Shown here in pieces: positions 16,083-24,412 of a stretch of DNA of 64,000 nucleotides. How positions within the stretch are numbered: position 1 is the first letter of the stretch; the number at the start of each line of letters is the position of its first letter. The DNA is taken from NCBI RefSeq assembly GCF_017086445.1, contig NZ_CP070968.1:682001-746000 (forward strand), in the 5' to 3' direction. Below the pieces are notes generated by a model, which did no database searches, was not told where the DNA came from, and worked only from the letters and a program-made list of their open reading frames with translations. The position numbers and the translations under genes are program-made. Source of the stretch: Brevundimonas fontaquae. Lineage in GTDB: Bacteria; Pseudomonadota; Alphaproteobacteria; Caulobacterales; Caulobacteraceae.

Positions 16083-16782
16083 GCCGGTCCAGATCCTGGT
16101 CGCCGGCCTCGTCGCCGTCAGCCTGCTGGCGACTGCGACTCCCGTCCCCGCGCAACAGGTCGTCTTCGATCCACGCAACCATATTGAAAACGCGCTTCAG
16201 GCCGCGCGACAGTTGGAGAGCCTGGCCAATGAGGCCAGAAGCCTCGCGGCCTCGCCCTATAGCCATCTGACCGGCAACAGCCAGTCGTTGCGCGACATGG
16301 CGGAACTGGCCCGCACCGCGCGAGGAATCGCTAGCTCGGTCAGCGGCCTGGAGCAGCAGTTCCAGAGCCTGTATCCCGAAGATCTGTCCGGTTCTGACAT
16401 GCTGCGGCTCCTGGAGCAGGGTCAGGCCCGGACTGCCAACGCCCGGCGCACGGCCGAAGACGTCGCACGCACCGCCGCCGAGCTCGAACGTCTCGGACAG
16501 GGACGCAATCAGCGACTGAGCGGAGCCTTGTCGGCCAGCGAGGCCGCTGCAGGCCAGACCGCCGCGATCCAGTCCTCCAATCAGATGCTGGCCGTTCTGG
16601 CCGAAGATCTCGCGGCGCTGCGAACCATCATGCTGGCCCAGTCCCGCCTTCTGGCCGAGGCGACGGCGCGCGACGCCGCGACCCAGGCCTCGGGGGACGA
16701 GGCCCGTCGCCGCCGCTGGGCGGGCTCGGCCGGCACGCCCGCCGCACCGACCTTCGATCCCCTGTCGCACGCGCGGGACTGA
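16033..16782 (+). CDS. trbJ: TrbJ, VirB5-like protein
   Basis: This 249-residue protein has a signal peptide (hydrophobic core about residues 20-36, cleavage near PVPAQQ). A long helical, coiled-coil-prone body rich in Ala, Glu, Arg and Gln follows, as in TrbJ. VirB5-like proteins sit at the pilus tip or periplasm and help mating contact. The start lies 50 nt inside trbE. No trbK (entry-exclusion lipoprotein) follows: only 11 nt separate it from trbL. Confidence 0.9.
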   Translation: MLTPFSTPSPDRSRPNRPVQILVAGLVAVSLLATATPVPAQQVVFDPRNHIENALQAARQLESLANEARSLAASPYSHLTGNSQSLRDMAELARTARGIASSVSGLEQQFQSLYPEDLSGSDMLRLLEQGQARTANARRTAEDVARTAAELERLGQGRNQRLSGALSASEAAAGQTAAIQSSNQMLAVLAEDLAALRTIMLAQSRLLAEATARDAATQASGDEARRRRWAGSAGTPAAPTFDPLSHARD

Positions 16783-16793
16783 GGAGCGGCAGC

Positions 16794-18209
16794 ATGTCGG
16801 TCGGAGTGGAAACCCCCAATGAGCTGATGGTGGTGTTCTCGAACACCGTCTCGGCCGGGTTCGACGCCCTGCAGGGCGCGGTCAACGGCGTCTTCGGGCT
16901 CCTGATCGTCCTGGTCGTCGCCCTGACCGGGATCCAGTGGGCGATGTCTTCCAATCGCGAAGTCCTGGCCTCCGGCTTTGGAAAGGTGCTGCTGATCGGC
17001 GCCTTCGCCTGGTTGATCAACGACTGGCAACAGCTGTCCGAGACCATCTACGCCGGCTTCATCGAACTGGGTCTGACGGCCGGCGGCGGATCGCTCAGCC
17101 GCGCCGACTTCCTCAATCCTGGCGCCATCCTGGCCCAGGGCTGGGAGATCGTGAAAGCGCTCGGCGAAACCCCGGCGCCTGTCGACAACCCGCTCGACGT
17201 GGTCGGCAACATCGCGGACGCCCTGATCCTGGGCCTGGCCATGATCGGCATCATGCTGGCCTTCGCCGTGCTCGCCCTGCAGATCATCGTGGCGCTGCTG
17301 GAGTTCAAGATCGTCACCCTGGGCGGCTTCATCCTCCTGCCCTTCGGCATCTGGAACAAGTCCGCCTTCCTAGCCGAGCGGCCCTTGGGATACGTCGTGT
17401 CGTCGGGCCTCAAGGTGCTGGCCCTGGCCATCGTCATCTCCGGGGCCCGGACGGTTTTCGACCAGCTCCAGCCCTCGGCCAATCCCGACATCTACGAGGC
17501 GTTGAGCATCCTCGTCGCCTCGATCCTTCTGGCCATGCTGGCCATGTTCATCCCCAATCTGGCCTCGGCCCTGGTGACGGGCGGGCCGGCCCTCGGCGCC
17601 GGCGCCGCCATCACGGCCGGCATCGCCGTCGGCGGCAGCGCCGCGCTGGCCGGTGCTGGAGTCGCGGGAGCCGGCACGGCGGCTGGGGGCAGCGCGGCGA
17701 GGATGTCTGGCCCGGCCCGGGCGGCGGCCGGCGCGGGTGGCGGCCGGTCTCCGACCCCGCCGATGTCGCCTCCGCCCTCCACGCCGCCCGGACCCGCCAA
17801 CGACAATCCGTCGCCCTCCGGTCCGCGTCGGCCGTCGGGCGGGGCGAGGTCGGGCGCGCCGTCGTCCCCCTCGGGGGGGATGTCCGAGCCGGCAGTGGCG
17901 TGGCGGCCTCGCCAAACGTCGGGATCGGCCTCGGGTGAAGCGTCGGGATCCGGTGGCGCGGCCAACGACGGCGCGGGCGACGGGGCGCGCCCCGGTCGAG
18001 CGGCTGAAAAGATCGCGGCGGAGGCCCGGTCCGCCCGGTCCGATTTCCATCGAGCCGCTGCGCAGTCGACCGCGTCCGGCGGGGCGAGAGCGCCCGCGCG
18101 CGCGCGGGCCCTGCAAGCCTTCTTCGTCGCCAACGCCGGGCGCGGGCTCATGCCTGCCGGTGAGACCAGCGGCGTCCTGTCTCCCAACCTGAGAACCGAG
18201 GAGTCCTGA
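16794..18209 (+). CDS. trbL: TrbL, VirB6-like polytopic membrane protein
   Basis: The product has 471 residues. The first 270 contain about six hydrophobic segments (for example GVFGLLIVLVVALTGIQW, ILGLAMIGIMLAFAVLAL and LSILVASILLAMLAMFIP), the core of the inner-membrane channel. The tail from about 290 is low-complexity Gly/Pro/Ser/Ala and probably disordered in the periplasm or cytoplasm, which is common in TrbL and varies between elements. An AGGAG-like site precedes the start. Confidence 0.93.
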   Translation: MSVGVETPNELMVVFSNTVSAGFDALQGAVNGVFGLLIVLVVALTGIQWAMSSNREVLASGFGKVLLIGAFAWLINDWQQLSETIYAGFIELGLTAGGGSLSRADFLNPGAILAQGWEIVKALGETPAPVDNPLDVVGNIADALILGLAMIGIMLAFAVLALQIIVALLEFKIVTLGGFILLPFGIWNKSAFLAERPLGYVVSSGLKVLALAIVISGARTVFDQLQPSANPDIYEALSILVASILLAMLAMFIPNLASALVTGGPALGAGAAITAGIAVGGSAALAGAGVAGAGTAAGGSAARMSGPARAAAGAGGGRSPTPPMSPPPSTPPGPANDNPSPSGPRRPSGGARSGAPSSPSGGMSEPAVAWRPRQTSGSASGEASGSGGAANDGAGDGARPGRAAEKIAAEARSARSDFHRAAAQSTASGGARAPARARALQAFFVANAGRGLMPAGETSGVLSPNLRTEES

Positions 18210-18211
18210 CC

Positions 18212-18895
18212 ATGCACCCCTTCTTTCGTCCCAAACGCGCCCTGGCCTCGGCACCCGAGATGACCCCATACCAGCGCGCGGGCCAGATCTGGGACGACCG
18301 TATGGGCCTGTCTCTGGCGCATGCCCGGAACTGGCGACGCATCGCCGTGGCCAATCTCGTCCTCGCCGGCTTCCTCGGCGCAGGCTGGTGGGTCCAGGCC
18401 GACCGGGCCGTCGTCAAGCCCTTCGTGGTCGAGGTCTCCGACTGGGGCGAGACCCAGCGGATCACCGCAATCGGCGGGCGCTACGAACCGAGCGAAGCCC
18501 AGATCGGCCATGCCCTCGCCGGCTGGGTGCGCGATGTTCGCTCAAAGTCCATCGACCCGATCGTCATCCGCCAGAACTGGCTTCGTGCCTACGACCTGAT
18601 GACCCCCAAGGCGGCGAGCTTCCTCAATGCCTGGGCCCAGACTCACGACCCTTTCGCCGAGGTCGGGCGCGAAGCCGTCAACGTCGAGGTGCTCAACGTC
18701 GTGCGGCGCACCGAGCGAACCTACGACCTGCAATGGCGCGAGACCCGTTTCGTCAACGGCCAGCAGGCCGGCGTCGAGCGCTGGCGCGCCCTGATCACCA
18801 CAACGACCCAGCCGCCCCGCACCGAGGCCGAGCTGATGAAAAACCCCCTTGGATTGAAAATCGAGGATGTATCATGGACCCCCGACGCTTCCTGA
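18212..18895 (+). CDS. trbF: TrbF, VirB8-like protein
   Basis: This 227-residue bitopic protein has a short cytoplasmic N-terminus (NWRRIAVANL precedes the membrane segment at about residues 46-66), then a periplasmic NTF2-like domain. Features such as WVRDVRSKSIDPIVIRQNW and ETRFVNGQQ are typical of TrbF. It nucleates assembly of the secretion channel. Its 3' end overlaps trbG by 22 nt. Confidence 0.94.
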   Translation: MHPFFRPKRALASAPEMTPYQRAGQIWDDRMGLSLAHARNWRRIAVANLVLAGFLGAGWWVQADRAVVKPFVVEVSDWGETQRITAIGGRYEPSEAQIGHALAGWVRDVRSKSIDPIVIRQNWLRAYDLMTPKAASFLNAWAQTHDPFAEVGREAVNVEVLNVVRRTERTYDLQWRETRFVNGQQAGVERWRALITTTTQPPRTEAELMKNPLGLKIEDVSWTPDAS

Positions 18896-19899
18896 TCCTG
18901 GCCGGCCTGGGCCTCAGCCTGTCCGGCTGCGCCGTGCTCAGTCGAACGGCCACGCCGCCGACGGCGGCGCCACGACCTCTCGTCGCGGCCGAGGCTGCAG
19001 CCATCATCGGGGATCAGCCTTTGCCCCAGGTGACAGTGCCGGTCGTGGAGCCGGCCTCCGATCCGACACCGTTGGCTACCGATACCGTCGGCGTTGCGTA
19101 CGAGGCGCAGCCGGAGCCCGCGGCGACTGCGACGGCGTTGACCGGCCGACGCGCGATCGTCGCCGCCAACCTGGACGCCCGGGCCCCTTCCCGTTCGGAT
19201 GCCTTCGTCGGTGGGGTCCAGGTGTTCGCCTGGTCTCCGGGTCGGGTGTTCGAGGTCTGGACGGCGCCTCTGCGGGTCACCACCTTGACCCTGGGGGCCG
19301 GCGAGACCCTGGTCTCCAAGGCGGCCGGCGACACCGTCCGCTGGCAGATCGGCGAGACCAGCTCAGGCGACGGCGCTGGTCAGCGAACCCACGTCCTCCT
19401 CAAGCCGCTGCAACGAGGGTTGGAGACCAACCTGGTCCTGACCACCAACCGACGGGTCTATTTCATCGACCTGAGGAGCGGTGATGCCTCGGGGTTCAAT
19501 GCCGCGATCGCCTGGGATGCGGGGGCAATGGATCCCCCGGCCATGGAGCCGATCGCCGAGGCCGCAGAGATGCGCGTGTCGGACCCTGTGGCGATGCCGG
19601 AGGGGCCGATCGACGCGCGCTACCGGATCGAGCCCCAGGGTCGCCGGGCGCGCTGGACACCGGCCTCGGTCTTCAATGACGGGCAGCGCACCTTCATCGC
19701 CTTCGATCCCGATCTGCAGATCGACGAGGCCCCGGCCCTCTTTGTGATCGCCGCTGACGGCGAGACCCAGATGGTCAACTACCGCCAGGCCGGGGGTCTG
19801 TTCATCGTCGATCGGGTCTTCGACCGCGCCGAGCTACGGCTCGGCGATCGTCGCCCCCAGATCGTCCGCATCCGCCGCCTCCAGGGAGCCGCCCGATGA
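18874..19899 (+). CDS. trbG: TrbG, VirB9-like outer-membrane channel component, with a lipobox
   Basis: The product has 341 residues from the ATG preceded by GAGGA. The C-terminal domain (SVFNDGQRTFIAFDPDLQ, VNYRQAGGLFIVDRVFDRAELRLG) is the typical TrbG/VirB9 end that contacts TrbI. The N-terminus ends in LSLSGC with Cys 19, a lipobox, so the protein looks like a lipoprotein. VirB9 homologues usually rely on a separate lipoprotein. Since no TrbK or TrbH gene is visible, this TrbG may anchor itself. Confidence 0.93.
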   Translation: MDPRRFLILAGLGLSLSGCAVLSRTATPPTAAPRPLVAAEAAAIIGDQPLPQVTVPVVEPASDPTPLATDTVGVAYEAQPEPAATATALTGRRAIVAANLDARAPSRSDAFVGGVQVFAWSPGRVFEVWTAPLRVTTLTLGAGETLVSKAAGDTVRWQIGETSSGDGAGQRTHVLLKPLQRGLETNLVLTTNRRVYFIDLRSGDASGFNAAIAWDAGAMDPPAMEPIAEAAEMRVSDPVAMPEGPIDARYRIEPQGRRARWTPASVFNDGQRTFIAFDPDLQIDEAPALFVIAADGETQMVNYRQAGGLFIVDRVFDRAELRLGDRRPQIVRIRRLQGAAR

Positions 19900-21113
19900 C
19901 CGCGTTCAAGGATAGTCCCCACGATCCCGACGACGTTTCTCCATCGACGGAGCCTGACTCTGGACCGGAGGTCGGCCCCGACCTGGCCGGCGCGGCCAAG
20001 GTGCCGCCCCCGGGCCTGTCGATGCGGGCGCCGCGTCCGCCGGTGACCCGGCTGCGCAAGTCTGTCGTCCAGACCCTCGTCATCGGCGGCGTGATCCTCG
20101 TCTCCGGCTCCCTGGCCTGGGCCTTTGTCGTCCAGCCGGAACTGCGTGACAGCGCCAGGCTCCGCGCCGTCGAGGGCCGGGAGGACCAGGCGCGGGGCTC
20201 CGTTCGGCCCTCCGAAGCGGTCACCGATCAGCCTGCGACCTATGACCGGCTGCCCGAGCCCCGCAATGGGGGCGAGCCCGAGACGGCTGTGCCCGATGCT
20301 CTGACGCCGCCGCCCGCGCCGGTCCGGTACGGGGCCGGGTATGCGCCATCGCGGACGACCCGGGCGACCGGGCCAAGTCCGGGCGAACAGGCGGCGCGAT
20401 CGGGGCTGTTCTTCGAGGGACAGTCATCCGGGAGCGGTCAAGACGCGCGTGCCGTGGCGCGTCCAGTCAACACCGACGCTCGTCCGGACGCTTCGGATGT
20501 CGGCGCCACCTACAACGGCCACACGCTGACGGCGCCCCTGTCACCCTATGAGCTGAAGGCCGGTGCGATCATCCCCGCAGTCCTTTTGACTGGAGTGGAC
20601 ACCTCCCGCGCCGGTCCGGTCGTGGCGACGGTCTCGCAGAATGTCTATGACACGGTCAGCGGACGCCATCTCGTCCTGCCGCAGGGGACCCGCCTCATCG
20701 GCCGCCATGAGGGCGAAAGCGCCTACGGCGACCGGCGCGCCTTCCTGACCTGGGACCGGCTGATCCTCCCTAATGGCAAGAGCCTGGTCCTGACCGGTGA
20801 GCCCGGCGTGGATGCACAAGGCGCGGTCGGGCTGCGCGGCGAGGTCGATCGGCGGCTGTTCCCGCTGCTGGTCGGGACCCTGTTCGCCGGCGCCATCACC
20901 ACACTGGGCCAGATTGCCCGGGATGGAGACGGCGACGGATCGGGCGGTCTGCTGGGTGACGCCGGGGACGCCGCCGCCATCGAGGGCTCCCAGGTCGGGG
21001 GCCGGCTGGTGGACCGCGAGCTGGAGGTCCGGCCGTCGATCCGTCTGCGCGCCGGGGCCCCAGTCCGCGTGATGATCACCCGCGACCTGATCCTGGAGCC
21101 GTACCGCCCATGA
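19896..21113 (+). CDS. trbI: TrbI, VirB10-like channel scaffold
   Basis: This 405-residue protein spans both membranes. It has a cytoplasmic Pro-rich start, one membrane helix (about residues 54-78, VVQTLVIGGVILVSGSLAW), a Pro/Arg-rich linker, and the conserved beta-barrel domain from about 205 (LKAGAIIPAVLLTGV, LPQGTRLIGRHEG, VMITRDLIL at the end). It links energy at the inner membrane to opening of the outer-membrane pore. ATGA overlaps join it to trbG and to the following traF. Confidence 0.95.
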   Translation: MTAFKDSPHDPDDVSPSTEPDSGPEVGPDLAGAAKVPPPGLSMRAPRPPVTRLRKSVVQTLVIGGVILVSGSLAWAFVVQPELRDSARLRAVEGREDQARGSVRPSEAVTDQPATYDRLPEPRNGGEPETAVPDALTPPPAPVRYGAGYAPSRTTRATGPSPGEQAARSGLFFEGQSSGSGQDARAVARPVNTDARPDASDVGATYNGHTLTAPLSPYELKAGAIIPAVLLTGVDTSRAGPVVATVSQNVYDTVSGRHLVLPQGTRLIGRHEGESAYGDRRAFLTWDRLILPNGKSLVLTGEPGVDAQGAVGLRGEVDRRLFPLLVGTLFAGAITTLGQIARDGDGDGSGGLLGDAGDAAAIEGSQVGGRLVDRELEVRPSIRLRAGAPVRVMITRDLILEPYRP

Positions 21114-21622
21114 CCTCGCCCTTGGACAATGGAAACCGCTGGGCCGTGCTGGGGGTCACCCTCTTCTTCCTCACCCTGGGCGCCCTGATCGTCGACCGGA
21201 CGCCGGCCCTGGCCCTGGTCAACGAGAGCCCCAGCGTGCCGCGCGGCCTGTATCTGCGACGGCCCGGCGCGCCGCCGGAGAGGGGGGCGATGGTCGCTCT
21301 GCCCCAGCCCCCGCTCGCCCGCCGCTATCTGGGCACGCTCGGGATGCCTGAGGATGTCCTGCTGATCAAAAGGGTGGTGGCCGTCGGCGGCGACCCTGTT
21401 TGCCGGCAAGGGCAGGCGATCCGCACGCCGGGCCGGGTGGTCCCGGTTCTCGACCGTGATGGACGCGGCGCGGCTCTGCCCGCTTGGACCGGATGCCGTC
21501 GGCTGGCGCCCGACGAGCTCTTCCTGCTCGGCGACACGCCGGGAAGTTTCGACAGTCGCTATTTTGGCCCCGTCCGGACCCGGGATCTGGAGGGGGTGTT
21601 TCGGGAGACTCTGACATGGTGA
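21110..21622 (+). CDS. traF: TraF-like S26 signal peptidase
   Basis: The product has 170 residues with one N-terminal membrane helix (about residues 11-28). The Ser/Lys dyad of S26 peptidases is visible: NESPSVPRGLY holds the Ser (S40 or S42) and LLIKRVV the Lys (K87). The C-terminal box GDTPGSFDSRYFGPV is characteristic. TraF processes the TrbC pilin precursor, removing its C-terminal peptide and cyclising it. Its place right behind trbI supports that role. Confidence 0.92.
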   Translation: MTSPLDNGNRWAVLGVTLFFLTLGALIVDRTPALALVNESPSVPRGLYLRRPGAPPERGAMVALPQPPLARRYLGTLGMPEDVLLIKRVVAVGGDPVCRQGQAIRTPGRVVPVLDRDGRGAALPAWTGCRRLAPDELFLLGDTPGSFDSRYFGPVRTRDLEGVFRETLTW

Positions 21623-22221
21623 GACCCTTTTTGGCCGCTCTGGCCCTGGCGCTTGCGACCTGCGACGCCTCCGCTCAATCGGTCGATTGGCGCATTGCCG
21701 GCGGCGATCTGTTTGGACGTCCCGCCTCGCAGCCGGTGTCGGACCTGGCCGGCGTCGAAGACGCCACGCCCCGACTGCCGCCCCTGTCCCAGCCGTTCAT
21801 GGACGCCATCGCCGCAGCGGCTGAGCGCCACGGGTTGGATCCGAAGATGCTCCACGCCCTGGTGATTGTGGAATCCGCATACCGGGTCGATGCCGTGTCT
21901 CCGGTCGGGGCCGGCGGCCTGACGCAGTTGATGCCGGGAACGGCGGCAGATCTCGGCGTTCGGGACCGGTTTGATCCGATCGAGAACCTCAATGGCGGGG
22001 CAGACTATCTGGCCCGGCAGTTGCTCCGCTTCGGGGACGTTAAGCTTGCATTCGCGGCGTATAATTCGGGACCGGATCGTGTCGCCCGGCTCGGGCGCAT
22101 TCCGAACATAGCGGAGACGCAGGCCTACGTCGCCGCCGCGATTGACTGCTACCTCGCGCTCTCGGCCGGGAGGGGCGCCCGCAATTCCCGGGAGTGCCAG
22201 GCGCGGGAGCCCGGTCGATGA
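21616..22221 (+). CDS. Lytic transglycosylase of the conjugation machine (VirB1-like)
   Basis: This 201-residue protein has a signal peptide (cleavage near ASAQS, residue 21) and an SLT domain. The catalytic Glu is E86 in VIVESAYRVDAVS, followed by GLTQLMPGTAADLGV and AFAAYNSGP, the usual motifs. It would locally open peptidoglycan for the secretion channel. It overlaps the traF stop by 7 nt. Two Cys near the C-terminal end could form a disulfide. Confidence 0.93.
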   Translation: MVRPFLAALALALATCDASAQSVDWRIAGGDLFGRPASQPVSDLAGVEDATPRLPPLSQPFMDAIAAAAERHGLDPKMLHALVIVESAYRVDAVSPVGAGGLTQLMPGTAADLGVRDRFDPIENLNGGADYLARQLLRFGDVKLAFAAYNSGPDRVARLGRIPNIAETQAYVAAAIDCYLALSAGRGARNSRECQAREPGR

Positions 22222-22499
22222 TCCCCGCGACAGAACCGGTGGCGGCTGTGGCTGGCGACGCCGACGAAGATCTGCTGACCCGCAAGGAAGCGTCCGCCTT
22301 CCTGATCCAGTTTGGCATCCGCATGAAGCCCGAGACCCTTGCGCGACTGTGGTCCACCGGCGGCAATGGCCCCCCTTGTCTCCACGTTCGGCACAGGCCC
22401 TACTATCCGCGTGGCGTGCTTCGCGCCTGGGCTATGAATCAGGTCAGCGACCTTCGCGCGTCTGCGCCGCCCGCGGCTAGGGGTCGGCGTCATGGGTGA
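22218..22499 (+). CDS. Small HTH-like protein of the ICE backbone
   Basis: The product has 93 residues from the ATG overlapping the transglycosylase stop (ATGA). A longer version starts at 22194. The sequence LLTRKEASAFLIQFGIRMKPETLARLWSTG, here cut into pieces, looks like an excisionase/MerR-type winged helix that reads a helix-turn-helix plus a YYPRGVLRAW wing. It probably binds DNA in element excision or regulation. I do not recognise the exact family. Confidence 0.7.
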   Translation: MIPATEPVAAVAGDADEDLLTRKEASAFLIQFGIRMKPETLARLWSTGGNGPPCLHVRHRPYYPRGVLRAWAMNQVSDLRASAPPAARGRRHG

Positions 22500-22698
22500 G
22501 GCGGGATTGGATGGCTTCAGAACCGAGTGGTCGCCCACCGTGGCGGACCTGTTGATCGACCCGGCGGTCAGCTTCGCCCTGAAGGATATTCTTCGCACCT
22601 GGGAAATCCGCGATCCGGTCGATGCGGCGCGAGACGCCCGGTTGTTGGCTGAGGTGCTGGAGCGCCGGGCGGACGAGGCGGTGTCATGGATACGGTAA
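22492..22698 (+). CDS. Small conserved-looking protein of unknown function
   Basis: This acidic, helical protein of 68 residues (DLLIDPAVSFALKDILRTWE, then ARDARLLAEVLERRADE) overlaps the genes on both sides by 8 and 13 nt. Such overlaps in a compact operon support it being real. No motif gives a function. Its place between two HTH proteins suggests a part in ICE regulation. Confidence 0.6.
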   Translation: MGEAGLDGFRTEWSPTVADLLIDPAVSFALKDILRTWEIRDPVDAARDARLLAEVLERRADEAVSWIR

Positions 22699-23066
22699 AG
22701 GAGCCGTCGCCGTTCGACGATCTGGAGGACCGGATCCTGCCCTGGTCGCAGGTGAAGGTGATCTGCGGTCTGAGCCGGACGACGGTCTGGCGTATGCAGA
22801 AGACTGGAGATTTCCCGGCCTGTGTTCAAGTCTCGCAGAACAGGGTCGGATGGTGGCAGAGCGAACTGCTGGCCTGGCGACGGGCGAGGACGCCGCGGCG
22901 TCTGCCGGAGCCCCGGGTGATGGTGGCGGCGGCGAAGCCGGTCGAATCGCCGACGGTCGGGCGAAAAATGGCAGAGCCGCAGCGAGCCTTGCGGCCAGAG
23001 AGACCTCGCCAGAAACGGAAATCCGGTGTTCCGGAGAACCAGACAGCGTTCGACTTCGGAGGCTAG
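22686..23066 (+). CDS. AlpA-like excisionase/regulator
   Basis: In this 126-residue protein residues 18-65 match the AlpA family: ILPWSQVKVICGLSRTTVWR, then GDFPACVQVSQNRVGWWQSEL. AlpA-like proteins activate or direct excision by tyrosine integrases of genomic islands. The tail (from about 70) is basic and Pro-rich, without structure. It is the last gene of the transfer operon and meets the next gene, on the other strand, tail to tail with 4 nt overlap. Confidence 0.85.
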   Translation: MDTVKEPSPFDDLEDRILPWSQVKVICGLSRTTVWRMQKTGDFPACVQVSQNRVGWWQSELLAWRRARTPRRLPEPRVMVAAAKPVESPTVGRKMAEPQRALRPERPRQKRKSGVPENQTAFDFGG

Positions 23067-23329
23067 GCGTTCGAACCTGGAGATCGAACTCGCTTGAAAC
23101 GCACGCGGTCGGCGCCGGCGATCAGGAAGGCGTCGAAGCCGGCGTCGCCCCAGGCCTTGCGTTGAACATGGGTCGTCGCCGGGTCGGTCGTGTTAGCCCA
23201 CCACTGCGGCAGGCCTGCACTCTTGGGCAGCATATAGCCGATCTTGCGCTCCATCTCGACGAAGGAGAGCTCGAGTTCATCGGTCTTCTGTTTGCGGAGA
23301 TAGTCTCGAAGCGGATCGTATTTGGCCAT
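23063..23329 (-). CDS. DUF7662-like small protein
   Basis: This 88-residue protein starts MAKYDPLRDYL and contains ELELSFVEMERKIGYMLPKS and WWANTTDP, then ends in RVRFKRV. This is a recognisable small domain of unknown function often found in defence and mobile islands. The minus-strand frame is open much further upstream, but the start here is supported by the family's usual N-terminus. It is divergent from the HEPN-like gene, with 48 nt between the two start codons, which suggests shared control. Confidence 0.72.
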   Translation of the reverse strand: MAKYDPLRDYLRKQKTDELELSFVEMERKIGYMLPKSAGLPQWWANTTDPATTHVQRKAWGDAGFDAFLIAGADRVRFKRVRSPGSNA

Positions 23330-23377
23330 AGACCTACAAAGCCGGACAGCGACGTCATTGCCAAGGGACAGGCGCGA

Positions 23378-23902
23378 ATGAAAACCTACGCGGAGGCCCT
23401 GGAGCCCGACTCCCGATATCGGATCGTGATGACGGACGACCCGATCGACGGCCTGCGCCCGTCGAGCTTCCGCGACCACTACGACATGGTTGCGGATCTG
23501 GAGTTGCCTGCGGGTGTGCCTGAGGTCGTGGTCCGGATTTACGCGCGCGCCCTGAACGCCTTGATCTACGGCTGGCTCGACTATGAACTGATGGTGGTCG
23601 CCGCCGGTCAGGCCTTGGCCAGTCTCGAGTTCGCCCTGAAGACCCGACTGGGCGCTGACGCCAATAAGATGCCCGGCCTCGCAAGGCGCCTGGGCTATGC
23701 GGTTGAACGGAACATTCTGTCGGCCCCGCAGACAAGTCAGTGGGGCGACGATCATGCGTTGCTGGTCCACATTCGCAACGAGATCGCCCACGGGAGCGAG
23801 CACATCTATCCGCCGAACCTCGCGGCAATCATATTCGATCGCTGTCGGGCTCTGATTTGCGAACTCAACGCCCTTCCGGCGCCGAGCCTTCGACAACGAT
23901 GA
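23378..23902 (+). CDS. HEPN-like protein with an RNEIAH motif
   Basis: This 174-residue all-helical protein has the motif HIRNEIAHGSEH near residue 133, which fits the Rx4H signature of HEPN/DUF4145-type RNases. The ATG is preceded by AAGGGACAGG at a slightly long distance. It starts 48 nt from the oppositely oriented DUF7662 gene, so the two may act together as toxin and partner. The frame continues open upstream across the AlpA-like gene, but that part is a shadow. Confidence 0.65.
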   Translation: MKTYAEALEPDSRYRIVMTDDPIDGLRPSSFRDHYDMVADLELPAGVPEVVVRIYARALNALIYGWLDYELMVVAAGQALASLEFALKTRLGADANKMPGLARRLGYAVERNILSAPQTSQWGDDHALLVHIRNEIAHGSEHIYPPNLAAIIFDRCRALICELNALPAPSLRQR

Positions 23903-24371
23903 CAGCGTCGCCCTTCCGCGCCTGGCGAGACTGATATGAACAAGTTCGAGCTTTGAGAACCATCTGCAAAATCGCGCTCTCGCGGCCAGAAGAAAGCGGG
24001 CCGGTCGCCGTCCCCTGGGCCGACCAGTCTCGGCTCCTCTCGCCGGAGGCGCAGTATTTCGCTCCGTGGAGCGATGTCGCCTATGCCTCGGCATCAGAAT
24101 TCGCTGCAGATGACGCGATTCAGGATCCCGTCCGCCTCACGCGCTGGAAGCGGGTCTAGCTAGAAGCTGGGTGCCCGGCTTCTCTGACGATCAACTCAGG
24201 CAACGGCTCGACTGGCTGCTCCTGGAGGGGCGTCGGCTCAGGGCGTGAAGGCCTCGAACGCGATTTGGACCTTCTTCCAATCGAAGCCCGAGCCTGACGT
24301 TGGCGGATTGCAAACGCGGGTCGGTGACTAGGAGGCGCGCCGCCGCGACATCGATAATAACATTAGATTGA
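23903..24371. other. Gene-poor stretch with possible gene remnants
   Basis: About 470 bases hold no confident gene. Plus-strand codons 24171-24248 read VPGFSDDQLRQRLDWLL and on to a stop, which looks like the C-terminus of a lost protein. A 68-codon frame at 23953-24159 lacks a ribosome-binding site. This is probably debris between two cargo modules. Confidence 0.35.
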
Positions 24372-24373
24372 AT

Positions 24374-24412
24374 GGTAACATTGTCAGTGTTATCGTCCAA
24401 TCCAATGTTACC
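24374..24412. promoter_or_regulatory. Perfect 10-bp inverted repeat at the start of the winged-helix/nucleotidyltransferase operon
   Basis: GGTAACATTG (24374-24383) is mirrored exactly by CAATGTTACC (24403-24412) over a 19-nt spacer. The region is AT-rich, and a further shorter repeat TAACA/TGTTA nests inside it. The right arm contains the ATG at 24405. A protein bound here would cover the promoter or start, as expected for an autoregulated toxin-antitoxin operon. Confidence 0.6.

Noticed and set aside
16783..16793. Possible trbK between trbJ and trbL
   Set aside because: Only 11 bases lie between the genes, so there is no room for it.
23122..23364. An 80-codon minus-strand frame in the DUF7662 region
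   Set aside because: Wrong frame relative to the DUF7662 protein, Ser/Arg-rich and without motif.
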